DNA from: Burkholderia sp. 4M9327F10
Lineage (GTDB): Bacteria > Pseudomonadota > Gammaproteobacteria > Burkholderiales > Burkholderiaceae
NCBI RefSeq assembly: GCF_005503145.1
Contig: NZ_SCNV01000028.1
Location: 1 to 64,000 of the forward strand
Reading direction: 5' to 3'
DNA: 64,000 nt
The notes below the pieces were generated by a model. The model did not search any database, had not been told where the DNA came from, and saw only the letters and a program-made list of their open reading frames with translations. Shown piece by piece: positions 8,967 to 17,686 of the stretch. Both the position numbers and the translations under genes were made by a program. Numbering within the stretch: position 1 is the first letter of the stretch; each line of letters opens with the position of its first letter.

Positions 8967-9159
8967 GAATGATCGGATACGCATCCAGCCATGTCAAGAC
9001 GGTTAACGAGATTTCGATGGTGCAGCGCGGCAGGACATGCGTGCTCATGCCACGGCCCTGCCCAGTACCCGCGGTAGCGTCCCCGGCAAGGCCGCGACGC
9101 ACGGCGGCGGCGCTCCGCGGCAGGTTCGCGCTTGTCCTGAGCCACTGACAAATTTCGCA

Positions 9160-9182
9160 GATACGTTATATCATTGCATTCC
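9160..9182 (+). promoter_or_regulatory. Candidate Zur box upstream of znuA
   Basis: A 23-bp element containing CGTTATATCATTGCATT. By eye it matches 16 of 23 positions of the enterobacterial Zur operator as remembered (core GTTATA..AT..CATT). It lies 78 bp upstream of the znuA ATG, a suitable place for repression when zinc is sufficient. No zur gene lies in the window. The rest of the 8917-9259 gap shows nothing else convincing apart from the smoS operator candidates. Confidence 0.5.
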
Positions 9183-9259
9183 CGCCACACCGCGACGCTC
9201 CCCGGCTCGGCCGGAAAGCCCCTCGCACCCAACTCTTAGCTTACGTAGCAGGGATACCA

Positions 9260-10201
9260 ATGAAAAAACTCAGCTTGAAGTGGCACGCAGCGCGCCGTGC
9301 GCTCGGCCTGTCGAAGTATCTGGTGGCCAGCGCCGCCATGCTGGTCATCGGCCAGGCCGCTTTCGCGCAGAGCGCGAAGATCCAGGTGGTCGCCGCCGAA
9401 AACTTCTATGGCGACGTAGTGCATCAGTTGGGCGGCGAGCACGTGGACGTCACCAGCATCCTGAGCAACCCGGATGAAGATCCGCACCTGTTCGAAGCCA
9501 GCCCGAAAACCGCCCGCGCGTTGCAGCATGCGAGCCTTGTGGTCTACAACGGCGCCGATTACGATCCGTGGATGGCGAAGCTGCTCAACGCATCGAAGAA
9601 CAACTCCAAGCGCACGATCATTGTCGCGGCCGACCTGATCGGCAAGAAAAGCGGCGATAATCCGCACCTCTGGTACAACCCGGCCACCATGCCCGCGGTA
9701 GCGCGCGCCGTGACCGCCGCGCTCGAAGCGGCTGACCCGGCGAACAAGTCGGCGTACGATGCGAACCTCGCGACGTTTCTCGATTCGCTCAAGCCGATCG
9801 ACGCCAAGGTCGCCGAACTGCACGGCCGCTATGCGGGCCTGCCGGTGACGGCCACGGAACCGGTGTTCGGTTATATGTCGGACGCGATCGGCCTGTCGAT
9901 GCGCAATATGCGCTTCCAGATGGCGACGATGAACGACACGGAAGCGAGCCCGTCGGATATCGCAGCGTTCGAGCGCGATCTGCGCGAAAAGCGCGTGCGC
10001 GTTCTGATCTATAACAGCCAGGCAACCGAGGCCCTGACCAAACGCATGTTGAAACTCGCCCAGCAATCGCACGTGCCGACCATGAGCGTCACCGAGACGG
10101 AACCGGCCGGCAAGAACTACCAGGTGTGGATGCTCTCGCAACTGGACGCGCTGAGCGCGGCGCTGGCTGCTGGCGACACGGGTGCGGCGGCGGGCAAGTA
10201 A
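9260..10201 (+). CDS. znuA: Metal (Zn/Mn) ABC transporter substrate-binding protein
   Basis: Cluster A-I periplasmic metal-binding protein, 313 residues. The signal peptide ends near AAFAQ (residue 37). Probable ligands are His76 (DPHLFE) and His136 (NPHLWY). The third position is Glu200 (TEPVFGYM), where zinc ZnuA proteins normally have His and Mn-binding PsaA/MntC proteins have Glu. The fourth acidic ligand is probably Glu279 or Glu281. It lacks the His-rich loop of enteric ZnuA. It is first in a three-gene operon with a Zur-like box, so zinc is favoured by context and manganese is possible by ligand set. Confidence 0.9.
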   Translation: MKKLSLKWHAARRALGLSKYLVASAAMLVIGQAAFAQSAKIQVVAAENFYGDVVHQLGGEHVDVTSILSNPDEDPHLFEASPKTARALQHASLVVYNGADYDPWMAKLLNASKNNSKRTIIVAADLIGKKSGDNPHLWYNPATMPAVARAVTAALEAADPANKSAYDANLATFLDSLKPIDAKVAELHGRYAGLPVTATEPVFGYMSDAIGLSMRNMRFQMATMNDTEASPSDIAAFERDLREKRVRVLIYNSQATEALTKRMLKLAQQSHVPTMSVTETEPAGKNYQVWMLSQLDALSAALAAGDTGAAAGK

Positions 10202-10257
10202 AGCGGCAAGTAAAGCGGCAATCAGGCGGCAACTGAGCGGCAACTGAGCAGCAACTA
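10192..10257. repeat. Degenerate 11-12 bp tandem repeat (AGCGGCAACTG)
   Basis: Six imperfect units with GGCAA cores at 10193, 10205, 10217, 10228, 10239 and 10250 (last AGCAA), so the spacing is 12, 12, 11, 11, 11. The array covers the znuA stop codon and fills the gap before znuC. Its reverse complement contains GTTGCC, the same core as the array at 1-131. Confidence 0.85.
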
Positions 10258-10270
10258 ACGGAACCACGTA

Positions 10271-11221
10271 ATGAATCTGACTGGCCGCACGCCCTCCCAG
10301 GCCACGCCCGTTCTCGAACTCGAGAACGTGACGCTGGAACTGGGCGGTCGTGCCATCCTGCGCGACACCAGTCTGCAGGTGAATCAAGGGGAATTTATCG
10401 GCGTGCTCGGGCCGAACGGCGCGGGCAAAACCACGCTGATGCGTGCCGTGCTCGGCCTCGTGCCGGCCGCGCAAGGCACGATCCGCGTGCACGGACAGCC
10501 GGTGATGCGCGGCAACGCGTCGATCGGCTACATGCCGCAGACGCGTGCGGCGCTGGCCGGCCGCCGGGTGCGCGGCCGCGATTTTGTGGCGATGGCGGCC
10601 GACGGCCACCGCTGGGGCCTGCCGCACGCCGATGCGAAAACCCGTGCCGACGTGGAACGCGTGCTGGATCTGGTGGGCGGCCGGGCTCTCGCGGCGCGGC
10701 CCTTGTCGGAACTCTCCGGCGGCGAGCGCCAGCGCCTCCTGCTCGCGCAGTGCCTGCTCGGCAATCCCAAACTGCTGCTGCTCGACGAACCGCTGATCAG
10801 CCTCGATCCGCATCATCAGAAAGGCGTGGTCGAACTGGTGCGCAACGTGCAGCAGGAGCTTGACATCGCGGTGCTGTTTTCCGCGCATGAACTCAATCCG
10901 CTGCTGCATGCGCTCGACCGCGTGCTGTATCTGGGCAGCGGCGTGGCGGCACTCGGCACGGTCGACGAGGTGATCACGAAGCCGGTGCTGTCGCGGCTCT
11001 ACGGTTCGGCTATCGACGTCATGCGGGTGAACGGCCGCATCTTCGTGATGTCGGGCGATGTAGAAGTCGAAAAGCACGATCACGAACACGAAGACGACGC
11101 CCACGATCATGGCGGCGCGTCGGGCCACGGGCATACGCACGGTCACGCGCATGGCCATGCGCATGGTCACACCCCTGGCCATCATCACGCCTCACGCGAC
11201 GGACACACCAACGATGTTTGA
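10271..11221 (+). CDS. znuC: Zinc ABC transporter ATPase with histidine-rich tail
   Basis: ABC ATPase of 316 residues. Walker A is GPNGAGKTT (47-55), the signature LSGGERQRL, Walker B LLLLDEPLISLD, and the H-loop HELNP. Residues 265-316 form a tail of about 52 residues with 17 histidines in HD, HE, GH and AH repeats, with metal-binding character. Typical ZnuC proteins end near residue 250, so this tail is an extra domain, possibly sensing or buffering zinc in the cytoplasm (inference). The 3' end overlaps znuB by 8 bp. Confidence 0.93.
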   Translation: MNLTGRTPSQATPVLELENVTLELGGRAILRDTSLQVNQGEFIGVLGPNGAGKTTLMRAVLGLVPAAQGTIRVHGQPVMRGNASIGYMPQTRAALAGRRVRGRDFVAMAADGHRWGLPHADAKTRADVERVLDLVGGRALAARPLSELSGGERQRLLLAQCLLGNPKLLLLDEPLISLDPHHQKGVVELVRNVQQELDIAVLFSAHELNPLLHALDRVLYLGSGVAALGTVDEVITKPVLSRLYGSAIDVMRVNGRIFVMSGDVEVEKHDHEHEDDAHDHGGASGHGHTHGHAHGHAHGHTPGHHHASRDGHTNDV

Positions 11222-11996
11222 ATACGATTTCATGGTCAACGCGTTCGCGGCGTCGGGGATCGTCGCGGTGCTGGCGGGGATTGTCGGCTACTTTCTGGTG
11301 ATGCGCGGGCAGACCTTTGCGGGCCACGCGCTCTCGCACGTGGGCTTTACCGGGGCAACCGGCGCTGTGCTGATCGGCATCTCGCCGATCTGGGGGATGA
11401 TCGGCTTTACGCTCGCGGCCGGTGTCGGTATGGGCGCGCTCGGCGAAAAGCTTGCCGGCCGCGATGTGGCGATCGGCGTGATTCTCTCGCTCGCGCTCGG
11501 CTTCGGGCTGTTGTTTCTGCACTTCTTTACCGCTTATGCGACCCAGGTGACGGCGCTGCTGTTCGGCAATGTGCTCGGCGTGAATGCGTCCACGCTCGGT
11601 GTGCTGGCCGGACTCGGCCTGCTGAGCCTGCTGGCGCTGGCGGCCATCATGCGGCCCTTGCTGTTCGCCTCGCTGCAGCCGGAGCTGGCCGAGGCCAAGG
11701 GCGTGTCGCTGCGGCTCGTGTCGATGCTGTTCCTCGCCATCGCCGCGCTGGCGGTGGCGGCGTGCACGCAGATCGTCGGCGTGCTGCTGGTGTTCACGTT
11801 GATGGTGGGACCGGCGGCAGCAGCCCAGAACCTCACCACGCGACTCTCCACCGGGCTCGTGCTTGCGGCGCTGCTCGCGCTGGCGCAAGCGTGGCTCGGG
11901 CTCACGCTCGCGTTCTATACGGATTGGCCGACGAGCTTCTGGATCACCGCGCTCGCGGCTCTGGTGTATGGCGGGAGTCTGCTGGGGCGGCGGTAA
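11214..11996 (+). CDS. znuB: Zinc ABC transporter membrane permease
   Basis: ABC-3 family permease of 260 residues with about eight hydrophobic segments (from GIVAVLAGIVGYFLVMRG to the C-terminal FWITALAALVYGGSLLG). The ATG at 11214 overlaps the znuC end by 8 bp; an in-frame upstream extension would run through the His-tail coding region and encodes no membrane segment. It forms the translocation pore with ZnuC and takes metal from ZnuA. Confidence 0.93.
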   Translation: MFEYDFMVNAFAASGIVAVLAGIVGYFLVMRGQTFAGHALSHVGFTGATGAVLIGISPIWGMIGFTLAAGVGMGALGEKLAGRDVAIGVILSLALGFGLLFLHFFTAYATQVTALLFGNVLGVNASTLGVLAGLGLLSLLALAAIMRPLLFASLQPELAEAKGVSLRLVSMLFLAIAALAVAACTQIVGVLLVFTLMVGPAAAAQNLTTRLSTGLVLAALLALAQAWLGLTLAFYTDWPTSFWITALAALVYGGSLLGRR

Positions 11997-12103
11997 GAAT
12001 GGCCTGAGTGGCGCGGTAAGCCTCCTCGCTCGCTGCTCCGCTCACGTTGCGCTGCAAGCGGCACGCGCCGACCTGCACGCGTGCCGCCCAGGAAGCCAAC
12101 GCA

Positions 12104-12976
12104 TCAGGCCAGCAACACCTTGGCATGATGCGCGATGTGATCCTCGATGAAGGTCGAGATGAAGAAGTAGCCATGATCGTAGCCCTCATGGCGACGCAGG
12201 ATCAGCGGCTGCCCTGCCACATGGCAAGCCGCTTCGAACACTTCCGGGTGCAACTGCTCGGCAAGAAACTGATCCGACAGTCCCTGATCGATCAGAATCC
12301 CCTCGGCGAATGTGTGCGACGCGCTCGCCACCAGTTCGCTGGAGTCATACGCTTTCCAGGCCGCACGATCCGCACCCAGATAGCCGCTGAACGCCTTCTC
12401 GCCCCACGGACAGCGTGAGGGCGCCGCGATCGGCGCGAACGCCGACACCGAGCGGTAGATCTGCGGATTGCGCAGCGCCAGCATCAGCGCGCCGTGGCCG
12501 CCCATCGAGTGGCCGAAGATGCCAAGGCGCTCACCATCCACCGGCAGGTTGGCCAGCACCGTCTCACGCAGTTCGTCGCGCACATATGAGTACATGCGGA
12601 AGTGCTTCGACCACGGCTCCTCGGTTGCGTCGACATAGAAACCCGCCCCCACGCCGAAGTCCCACGCCGCGCTTTCACCGGGAATGCCGGCACCGCGCGG
12701 GCTGGTGTCCGGCGCGATCAGCGCAAGACCGTGCTGCGCGGCAAAGCGCTGCGCGCCCGCCTTGATCGGGAAGGTCTCCTCGGTGCAGGTGAGCCCGGCC
12801 AGATAGAACAGCGCCGGCACCTTCGCCGCACCGGCCTGCGCACCGTGAACAGCCTGCCCGGCCTGCGGCGGCAAATACACCGCAAAGCGCATCGGCAGGC
12901 CGGTCACCTTCGAGTCATGCCTGTAGATACGTTGCACGCCGCCGTAGCAGGCGTGAGAGGCTAGCAGTTCGAGCAT
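12104..12976 (-). CDS. fghA: S-formylglutathione hydrolase
   Basis: Esterase-D-like alpha/beta hydrolase of 290 residues that converts S-formylglutathione to formate and glutathione. The nucleophile motif is GHSMGG with Ser157; conserved features include YLAGLTCTEETF near residue 58 and HEGYDHGYFFI with the catalytic His near the end. The ATG at 12976 has GGGGAG 8 nt upstream. It lies 34 bp after frmA in the same direction, completing the glutathione-dependent formaldehyde route. A short Gln/Ala-rich insert (about residues 39-51) is not typical. Confidence 0.94.
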   Translation of the reverse strand: MLELLASHACYGGVQRIYRHDSKVTGLPMRFAVYLPPQAGQAVHGAQAGAAKVPALFYLAGLTCTEETFPIKAGAQRFAAQHGLALIAPDTSPRGAGIPGESAAWDFGVGAGFYVDATEEPWSKHFRMYSYVRDELRETVLANLPVDGERLGIFGHSMGGHGALMLALRNPQIYRSVSAFAPIAAPSRCPWGEKAFSGYLGADRAAWKAYDSSELVASASHTFAEGILIDQGLSDQFLAEQLHPEVFEAACHVAGQPLILRRHEGYDHGYFFISTFIEDHIAHHAKVLLA

Positions 12977-13010
12977 CGCACGCTCCCCGGGTTGCAAGGC
13001 GAATCCAGCA

Positions 13011-14117
13011 TTAGTAGAGGACCACCGAGCGGATCGACTCGCCCTTCTTCATCAGGTCGAAACCTTCGTTGATGCGTTCGAGCGGCAGACGGTGGGTGAT
13101 CAGATCGTCGATGTTGATCTTGCCTTCCATATACCAGTCGACGATCTTCGGCACGTCGGTACGGCCGCGTGCGCCGCCGAAGGCCGAGCCCTTCCATTCG
13201 CGCCCCGTCACGAGCTGGAACGGGCGCGTGCTGATTTCCTCGCCCGCCGCCGCCACGCCGATGATGAACGACTGTCCCCAGCCCTTATGCGTGCACTCCA
13301 GCGCCTGACGCATCACCTTGGTATTGCCGATGCATTCGAACGAGTAGTCCGCGCCGCCATCGGTCAGTTGCACGATATGGTCGACGACGTTCTCCACTTC
13401 ATTCGGGTTGATGAAGTGCGTCATGCCGAACTTCTTCGCCAGTTCGATGCGGCCCGGGTTGATATCGACACCGATGATCTTGTCCGCGCCCACCATCTTC
13501 GCGCCCTGGATCACGTTCAGCCCGATGCCGCCGAGCCCGAACACCACCACGTTCGCACCGGCCTCGACCTTCGCCGAGTACACCACCGCGCCCACGCCGG
13601 TCGTCACACCGCAGCCGATGTAGCAGATCTTGTCGAAGGGCGCATCTTCACGCACCTTCGCCACCGCAATCTCGGGAACGACGATGTAGTTCGAGAATGT
13701 CGACGTGCCCATGTAGTGGAACAGCGGCTTGCCATCCAGAGAGAAACGCGACGTGGCATCGGGCATCAGGCCTTTGCCTTGCGTCGAGCGGATCGCCTGA
13801 CACAGGTTGGTCTTGCGCGACAGGCAGAACTTGCACTGGCGGCATTCCGGCGTGTAGAGCGGAATCACGTGATCGCCCTTCTTCAGCGTGCCGACGCCCG
13901 GACCCACGTCGACGATCACGCCGGCGCCTTCGTGGCCGAGAATCGCCGGGAAGAGTCCTTCCGGGTCTGCGCCCGACAAGGTGTAGTAGTCGGTGTGGCA
14001 GATGCCTGTGGCCTTCACTTCGATCAGCACTTCGCCGGCGCGCGGGCCTTCCAGATCGACTTCCTCAATCGTCAGCGGTGCGCCCGCCTTCCATGCGATG
14101 GCTGCTTTCGTCTTCAT
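13011..14117 (-). CDS. frmA: S-(hydroxymethyl)glutathione dehydrogenase (class III ADH)
   Basis: Zinc- and NAD-dependent dehydrogenase of 368 residues that oxidises S-hydroxymethylglutathione, the spontaneous adduct of formaldehyde and glutathione. The catalytic zinc site starts at ATGICHTD and GHEGAGVI; the structural zinc cysteines are in CRQCKFCLSRKTNLC. The Rossmann motif is GLGGIGLNV. The ATG at 14117 has AGGAG 8 nt upstream. It is the first gene of the frmA-fghA pair; no frmR-type regulator is adjacent. Confidence 0.95.
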   Translation of the reverse strand: MKTKAAIAWKAGAPLTIEEVDLEGPRAGEVLIEVKATGICHTDYYTLSGADPEGLFPAILGHEGAGVIVDVGPGVGTLKKGDHVIPLYTPECRQCKFCLSRKTNLCQAIRSTQGKGLMPDATSRFSLDGKPLFHYMGTSTFSNYIVVPEIAVAKVREDAPFDKICYIGCGVTTGVGAVVYSAKVEAGANVVVFGLGGIGLNVIQGAKMVGADKIIGVDINPGRIELAKKFGMTHFINPNEVENVVDHIVQLTDGGADYSFECIGNTKVMRQALECTHKGWGQSFIIGVAAAGEEISTRPFQLVTGREWKGSAFGGARGRTDVPKIVDWYMEGKINIDDLITHRLPLERINEGFDLMKKGESIRSVVLY

Positions 14118-14281
14118 GGTGAATGCTCCTGTAGTTCCTTGAATCAATCCGGTGATGCGAGGCGCGGCATCGCGCGCCTGCCTTCGACAGCCTTACGCCG
14201 CGACCGGCGCCTATGATCGCCGAAATTCGCGCGGCGTGTGTGCGAACACTCGTCAACACATTGCCCTTGAGCGACATCGGC

Positions 14282-15727
14282 TCATGCGTCGCGGGTCGGT
14301 GGCGGTACATCGAACCAGTCCTCGACGCGTCCATATAGATCGATGAAACGCTCATAGCGCGCGGCCAATGCCGTATCGTTTCGCGGACCCGCGACACGCG
14401 TCGTCGCGGGCGCCAGCGCTGCGAGGTCGGCGGCGTGCCAGTGGCCGCGCGCCAGTCCACCGAGGATCGCCGCGCCGCGCCCCGCGGCATTTGGACAATC
14501 GAGCGCGAACAGTTCGACGTTCAACGCATCGGCGAGCAACTGGCGCCAGCGCGCGTCCACCGAGCCGCCGCCGGCAAGCCGCAACGCTGCGACCGTGGCG
14601 CCGCTCGCGCGGATCGCATCGAGCCCCGCACGCAGCGAAAAAGCGACGCCGTCGAAGGCGGCCCGCATCATCGTGCCGCGCGTATGGCCGAGCGCGAGTC
14701 CAAGCCAGCCGCCGCGCGCGGCCGGATTGAGCCACGGGGTGCGCTCGCCGGTCAGGTAAGGCAGGAACGTGAGACCTTGAGCGAGCGCGGCGGAATCGGC
14801 TTCGAACGCCTCGCGATACGCATCGGCCCATTCGTACGAAAGCCAGCCACGCACGGTTTCCAGCGCGACGCCGACGTTCTGCATGGCTGCCATCCGGTAC
14901 CAGTGATCGCTCGCCGCGCGATAGCGATGCAGCCCTTGCGCAGGCTGCGGCGCCTCGCTCGCCAGCACCACGATCTGGCCACCCGTGCCGGTGGTGAGCA
15001 GCGCGTCGCCCGCCTGCGCGAGGCCGCTGCCCAGCGCGGCGCACGGGGTATCACCGGCACCGATGGCGAGCACGATGCCCGCGCGCAAACCGAGCGCGGC
15101 TGCAGCCTGCGCCGACAACGCGCCGCCCGCCGCGTATGACGGCGCGAGCGGCGCAAACCACTCCTGCGGCAAGCCGAGCCGATCGAGCAGCGCACGATCC
15201 CACACGCCGGCCGGATCGGCCAGCGCGGTCGCGCAGGCGTCTGACGGATCGGTCATCACCGCGCCGCCCAAGGCCACCCGCAGCCAGTCCTTCGGTTGCA
15301 GCGCCCAGCGCGTGGCCTGCGCGGTTTGCGGCTCATGCAGCACGATCCAGCGCAGCAACGGTCCGGCCATCCCCGGCGCAACCGGATTCGGCTGCGGCAG
15401 GGGCCATTGTCCGAGCAGCGACAGCGCGCGCGTGTCGGGCCATAGCATTGCCGGACGCACGGCGCGGCCCTCGGCATCCGTCAACACCACGCCATGCATT
15501 TGCCCCGAAAGGCCGATGCCCTCGACACCCGCCCGCGCCTCGGCAGGCAGCCGCGCAGTGGCTTCGCAGAGCGCGTTCCACCACGTCTGAACCGAGGTCT
15601 CCGCCCAGCCTGGATGCGGTGTCTCGATCGCGTAAGCGACGCTGGCCGCGGCCAGTTCGCGGCCGCTGTCGTCGACGATTGCGACTTTGAGTGAACCGGT
15701 GCCGAGGTCGATGCCGAGAAAGTTCAT
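14282..15727 (-). CDS. FGGY-family carbohydrate kinase (xylulokinase-like)
   Basis: A second FGGY kinase, 481 residues. The N-terminal motif GIDLGTGSLKVAI has Asp7; GLSGQMHGVVL and AIGAGDTPC with Asp226 follow; the C-terminal motif LAGGGSVDARWRQLLADAL is intact. The architecture suits xylulokinase or a related ketose kinase. It differs clearly from the kinase at 226-1707, so it is not a recent duplicate. It is a lone gene 164 bp upstream of frmA, with no transporter beside it, so the substrate is open. Confidence 0.85.
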   Translation of the reverse strand: MNFLGIDLGTGSLKVAIVDDSGRELAAASVAYAIETPHPGWAETSVQTWWNALCEATARLPAEARAGVEGIGLSGQMHGVVLTDAEGRAVRPAMLWPDTRALSLLGQWPLPQPNPVAPGMAGPLLRWIVLHEPQTAQATRWALQPKDWLRVALGGAVMTDPSDACATALADPAGVWDRALLDRLGLPQEWFAPLAPSYAAGGALSAQAAAALGLRAGIVLAIGAGDTPCAALGSGLAQAGDALLTTGTGGQIVVLASEAPQPAQGLHRYRAASDHWYRMAAMQNVGVALETVRGWLSYEWADAYREAFEADSAALAQGLTFLPYLTGERTPWLNPAARGGWLGLALGHTRGTMMRAAFDGVAFSLRAGLDAIRASGATVAALRLAGGGSVDARWRQLLADALNVELFALDCPNAAGRGAAILGGLARGHWHAADLAALAPATTRVAGPRNDTALAARYERFIDLYGRVEDWFDVPPPTRDA

Positions 15728-16175
15728 GAGCGAAAAAATATCGAGTCGAAGAAGGCGTGCGACCGCCTTGCGTGGGGGCAAAGTAAGCGCCAAACGGAGC
15801 ACATGCAGCGCCAGTTTCGCGTCACGCCGCCGCGGCCCCGAAACTGACCAGAAGCAGGCCCAAAGCAGGCCAAGCGCGGGTTAACCCCGCCACGCTGGAA
15901 GCGGCATCAAAACGGCACTATGCGTCGCGTCGAATACACCTCATCGATTCTCACACATATCGGTTTGGCAAAGCCCGCCCGCGTTGATGAAGCCTCGCAC
16001 CGCAGCATGGGGCTCACAGCCGGTTCGCCCGGCAGGCGTATTTCGAACAGCTTTCAACTCGCCCGCGCGCATATGATCGTCGCGAAGCCCGGAATAGGCC
16101 CCAGCGGTCTTGTTGCGCTATTTCTCTCCGCATACCTTGGAGCTATCCCAAAACGAGATGGTGGAGAGAGACAAA
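15728..16175. other. Intergenic region between divergent kinase and permease genes
   Basis: A 448-bp gap with divergent promoters expected for the FGGY kinase (-) and the permease (+). I see no convincing -35/-10 pair, no RNA gene and no repeat array. A small palindrome GCGGGTTAACCCCGC-like lies near 15874-15889. GGAGAG at about 16163-16168 is the permease ribosome site. Confidence 0.5.
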
Positions 16176-17591
16176 ATGCAATCGAACACGGTTCACCCGT
16201 GCGACGAGCGACTGCCCGCGGGCCAGTTGCTTACGCTCGGCATTCAGCACGTTCTCGTCATGTATGCCGGCGCAGTTGCCGTGCCGCTCATTATCGGCAG
16301 CGCGCTCAAGCTGCCTAAAGATCAGATTGCATTCCTGATCAGCGCCGACCTCTTCTCGTGCGGCATCGCCACGCTGATCCAGACACTCGGCCTGTGGATC
16401 TTCGGCATCCGCCTGCCCGTCATCATGGGCTGCACATTCGCCGCAGTCGGCCCGATGGTGGCAATCGGCACCAATCCGAATCTCGGCATTCTCGACATCT
16501 TCGGCTCCACTATCGCGGCGGGGGTAATCGGCATTCTTCTCGCGCCGGCGGTGGGCAAGCTGCTGCGGTTTTTCCCGCCGGTGGTAATCGGCGTGGTGAT
16601 CTCGGTGATCGGTTTGTCGCTGATGGAAGTCGGCATCAACTGGGCGGCCGGTGGAGTCGGCAATCCCGACTACGGCAATCCGGTCTATCTGGGCCTCTCG
16701 CTCGTCGTGCTCACGCTGATCCTGTTGATCAACAAGTTCGGCAAGGGCTTTATCGCCAATATCTCGGTGCTGCTCGGCATAGTCGCGGGCTTCGTGATCG
16801 CCGTGCTGCTCGGCCGCGTCAACATGGACGGTGTGACCGCCGCGCCGTGGGTCGGCATCGTGATGCCGTTCCACTTCGGCCTGCCGCACTTCGATCCGCT
16901 CGCCATCGCGACGATGGTCACGGTGATGTTCGTCACGTTTATCGAATCGACCGGCATGTTCCTCGCGGTCGGCGACATGGTGGATCGTCCGGTGGATCAG
17001 AAGACTCTGGTGCGCGGTCTGCGCGTCGACGGTCTGGGCACGCTGATCGGCGGCATCTTCAACTCGTTCCCGCATACGTCGTTCTCGCAGAATGTCGGGC
17101 TGATCGGCGTGACCGGTGTGAAGAGCCGTTTCGTCTGCGCGATGGGCGGAGTGATCCTGGTGCTGCTCGGACTGTTTCCGAAGATGGCTCAGGTGGTGGC
17201 GTCGGTGCCGGCGTTCGTGCTCGGCGGCGCCGGTATCGTGATGTTCGGCATGGTCGCGGCCAACGGCATCAAGGTGCTTTCCAAGGTTGACTTCGTGAAG
17301 AACCACAACAACCTGTTCATCGTCGCGGTCAGTATCGGCCTGGGTCTCGTGCCGGTGGTGTCGCCGCACTTTTTCGCCAAGCTGCCGCCTGCGCTCTCGC
17401 CGCTGCTGCACAGCGGGATCTTGCTGGCTTCGGTGTCTTCTGTCGTGTTGAACCTGGTGTTTAACGGCATCAAGGGCGAGCGCGCAGCGACGTGCGAAAT
17501 CCGCCGCGCCGGGCATGATTTCGACGGACGCAGTGGTAATGAGGAAGCGTCCCCAGGTGATGAAATGCTGCGGGCAGCGGATTGGCATTGA
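16176..17591 (+). CDS. Nucleobase:cation symporter-2 (purine/xanthine-urate permease)
   Basis: NCS2 family transporter of 471 residues with about 12-14 hydrophobic segments. Diagnostic elements are QHVLVMYAGAVAVPLIIG (TM1), FIESTGMFLAVGDM (the conserved acidic TM8 motif of xanthine/urate members) and NSFPHTSFSQNVGLI (TM10). It resembles XanQ/UacT-type purine carriers more than uracil carriers. The ATG at 16176 is preferred because GGAGAG is 8-9 nt upstream; an earlier in-frame ATG at 16158 lacks this. The C-terminal 35 residues are hydrophilic. It is a single-gene unit ended by a hairpin. Confidence 0.9.
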   Translation: MQSNTVHPCDERLPAGQLLTLGIQHVLVMYAGAVAVPLIIGSALKLPKDQIAFLISADLFSCGIATLIQTLGLWIFGIRLPVIMGCTFAAVGPMVAIGTNPNLGILDIFGSTIAAGVIGILLAPAVGKLLRFFPPVVIGVVISVIGLSLMEVGINWAAGGVGNPDYGNPVYLGLSLVVLTLILLINKFGKGFIANISVLLGIVAGFVIAVLLGRVNMDGVTAAPWVGIVMPFHFGLPHFDPLAIATMVTVMFVTFIESTGMFLAVGDMVDRPVDQKTLVRGLRVDGLGTLIGGIFNSFPHTSFSQNVGLIGVTGVKSRFVCAMGGVILVLLGLFPKMAQVVASVPAFVLGGAGIVMFGMVAANGIKVLSKVDFVKNHNNLFIVAVSIGLGLVPVVSPHFFAKLPPALSPLLHSGILLASVSSVVLNLVFNGIKGERAATCEIRRAGHDFDGRSGNEEASPGDEMLRAADWH

Positions 17592-17599
17592 GCTGGATG

Positions 17600-17628
17600 T
17601 GGGCCGCTGCGCACGAAGCGGCGGCCCA
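17600..17628 (+). terminator. Terminator hairpin after purine permease
   Basis: TGGGCCGCTGC ... GCGGCGGCCCA, an 11-bp stem with one mismatch and a 7-nt loop, starting 9 nt after the permease stop and followed by a short T-containing tail (GCTCTTTGG). Confidence 0.6.
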
Positions 17629-17686
17629 AAGCTCTTTGGCCTGTGTCACAACAGACGGCTTGGCGTGCTCGTTGTCCGTGCGACGG

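Noticed and set aside
9236..11188. A 650-codon minus-strand frame opposite znuA-znuC
   Set aside because: Shadow of coding frames; His/Arg-rich, no motif, covers a divergent operator region.
16143..17588. A 481-codon minus-strand frame opposite the purine permease
   Set aside because: Composition-driven; the + strand encodes a complete NCS2 transporter with its own ribosome site and terminator.
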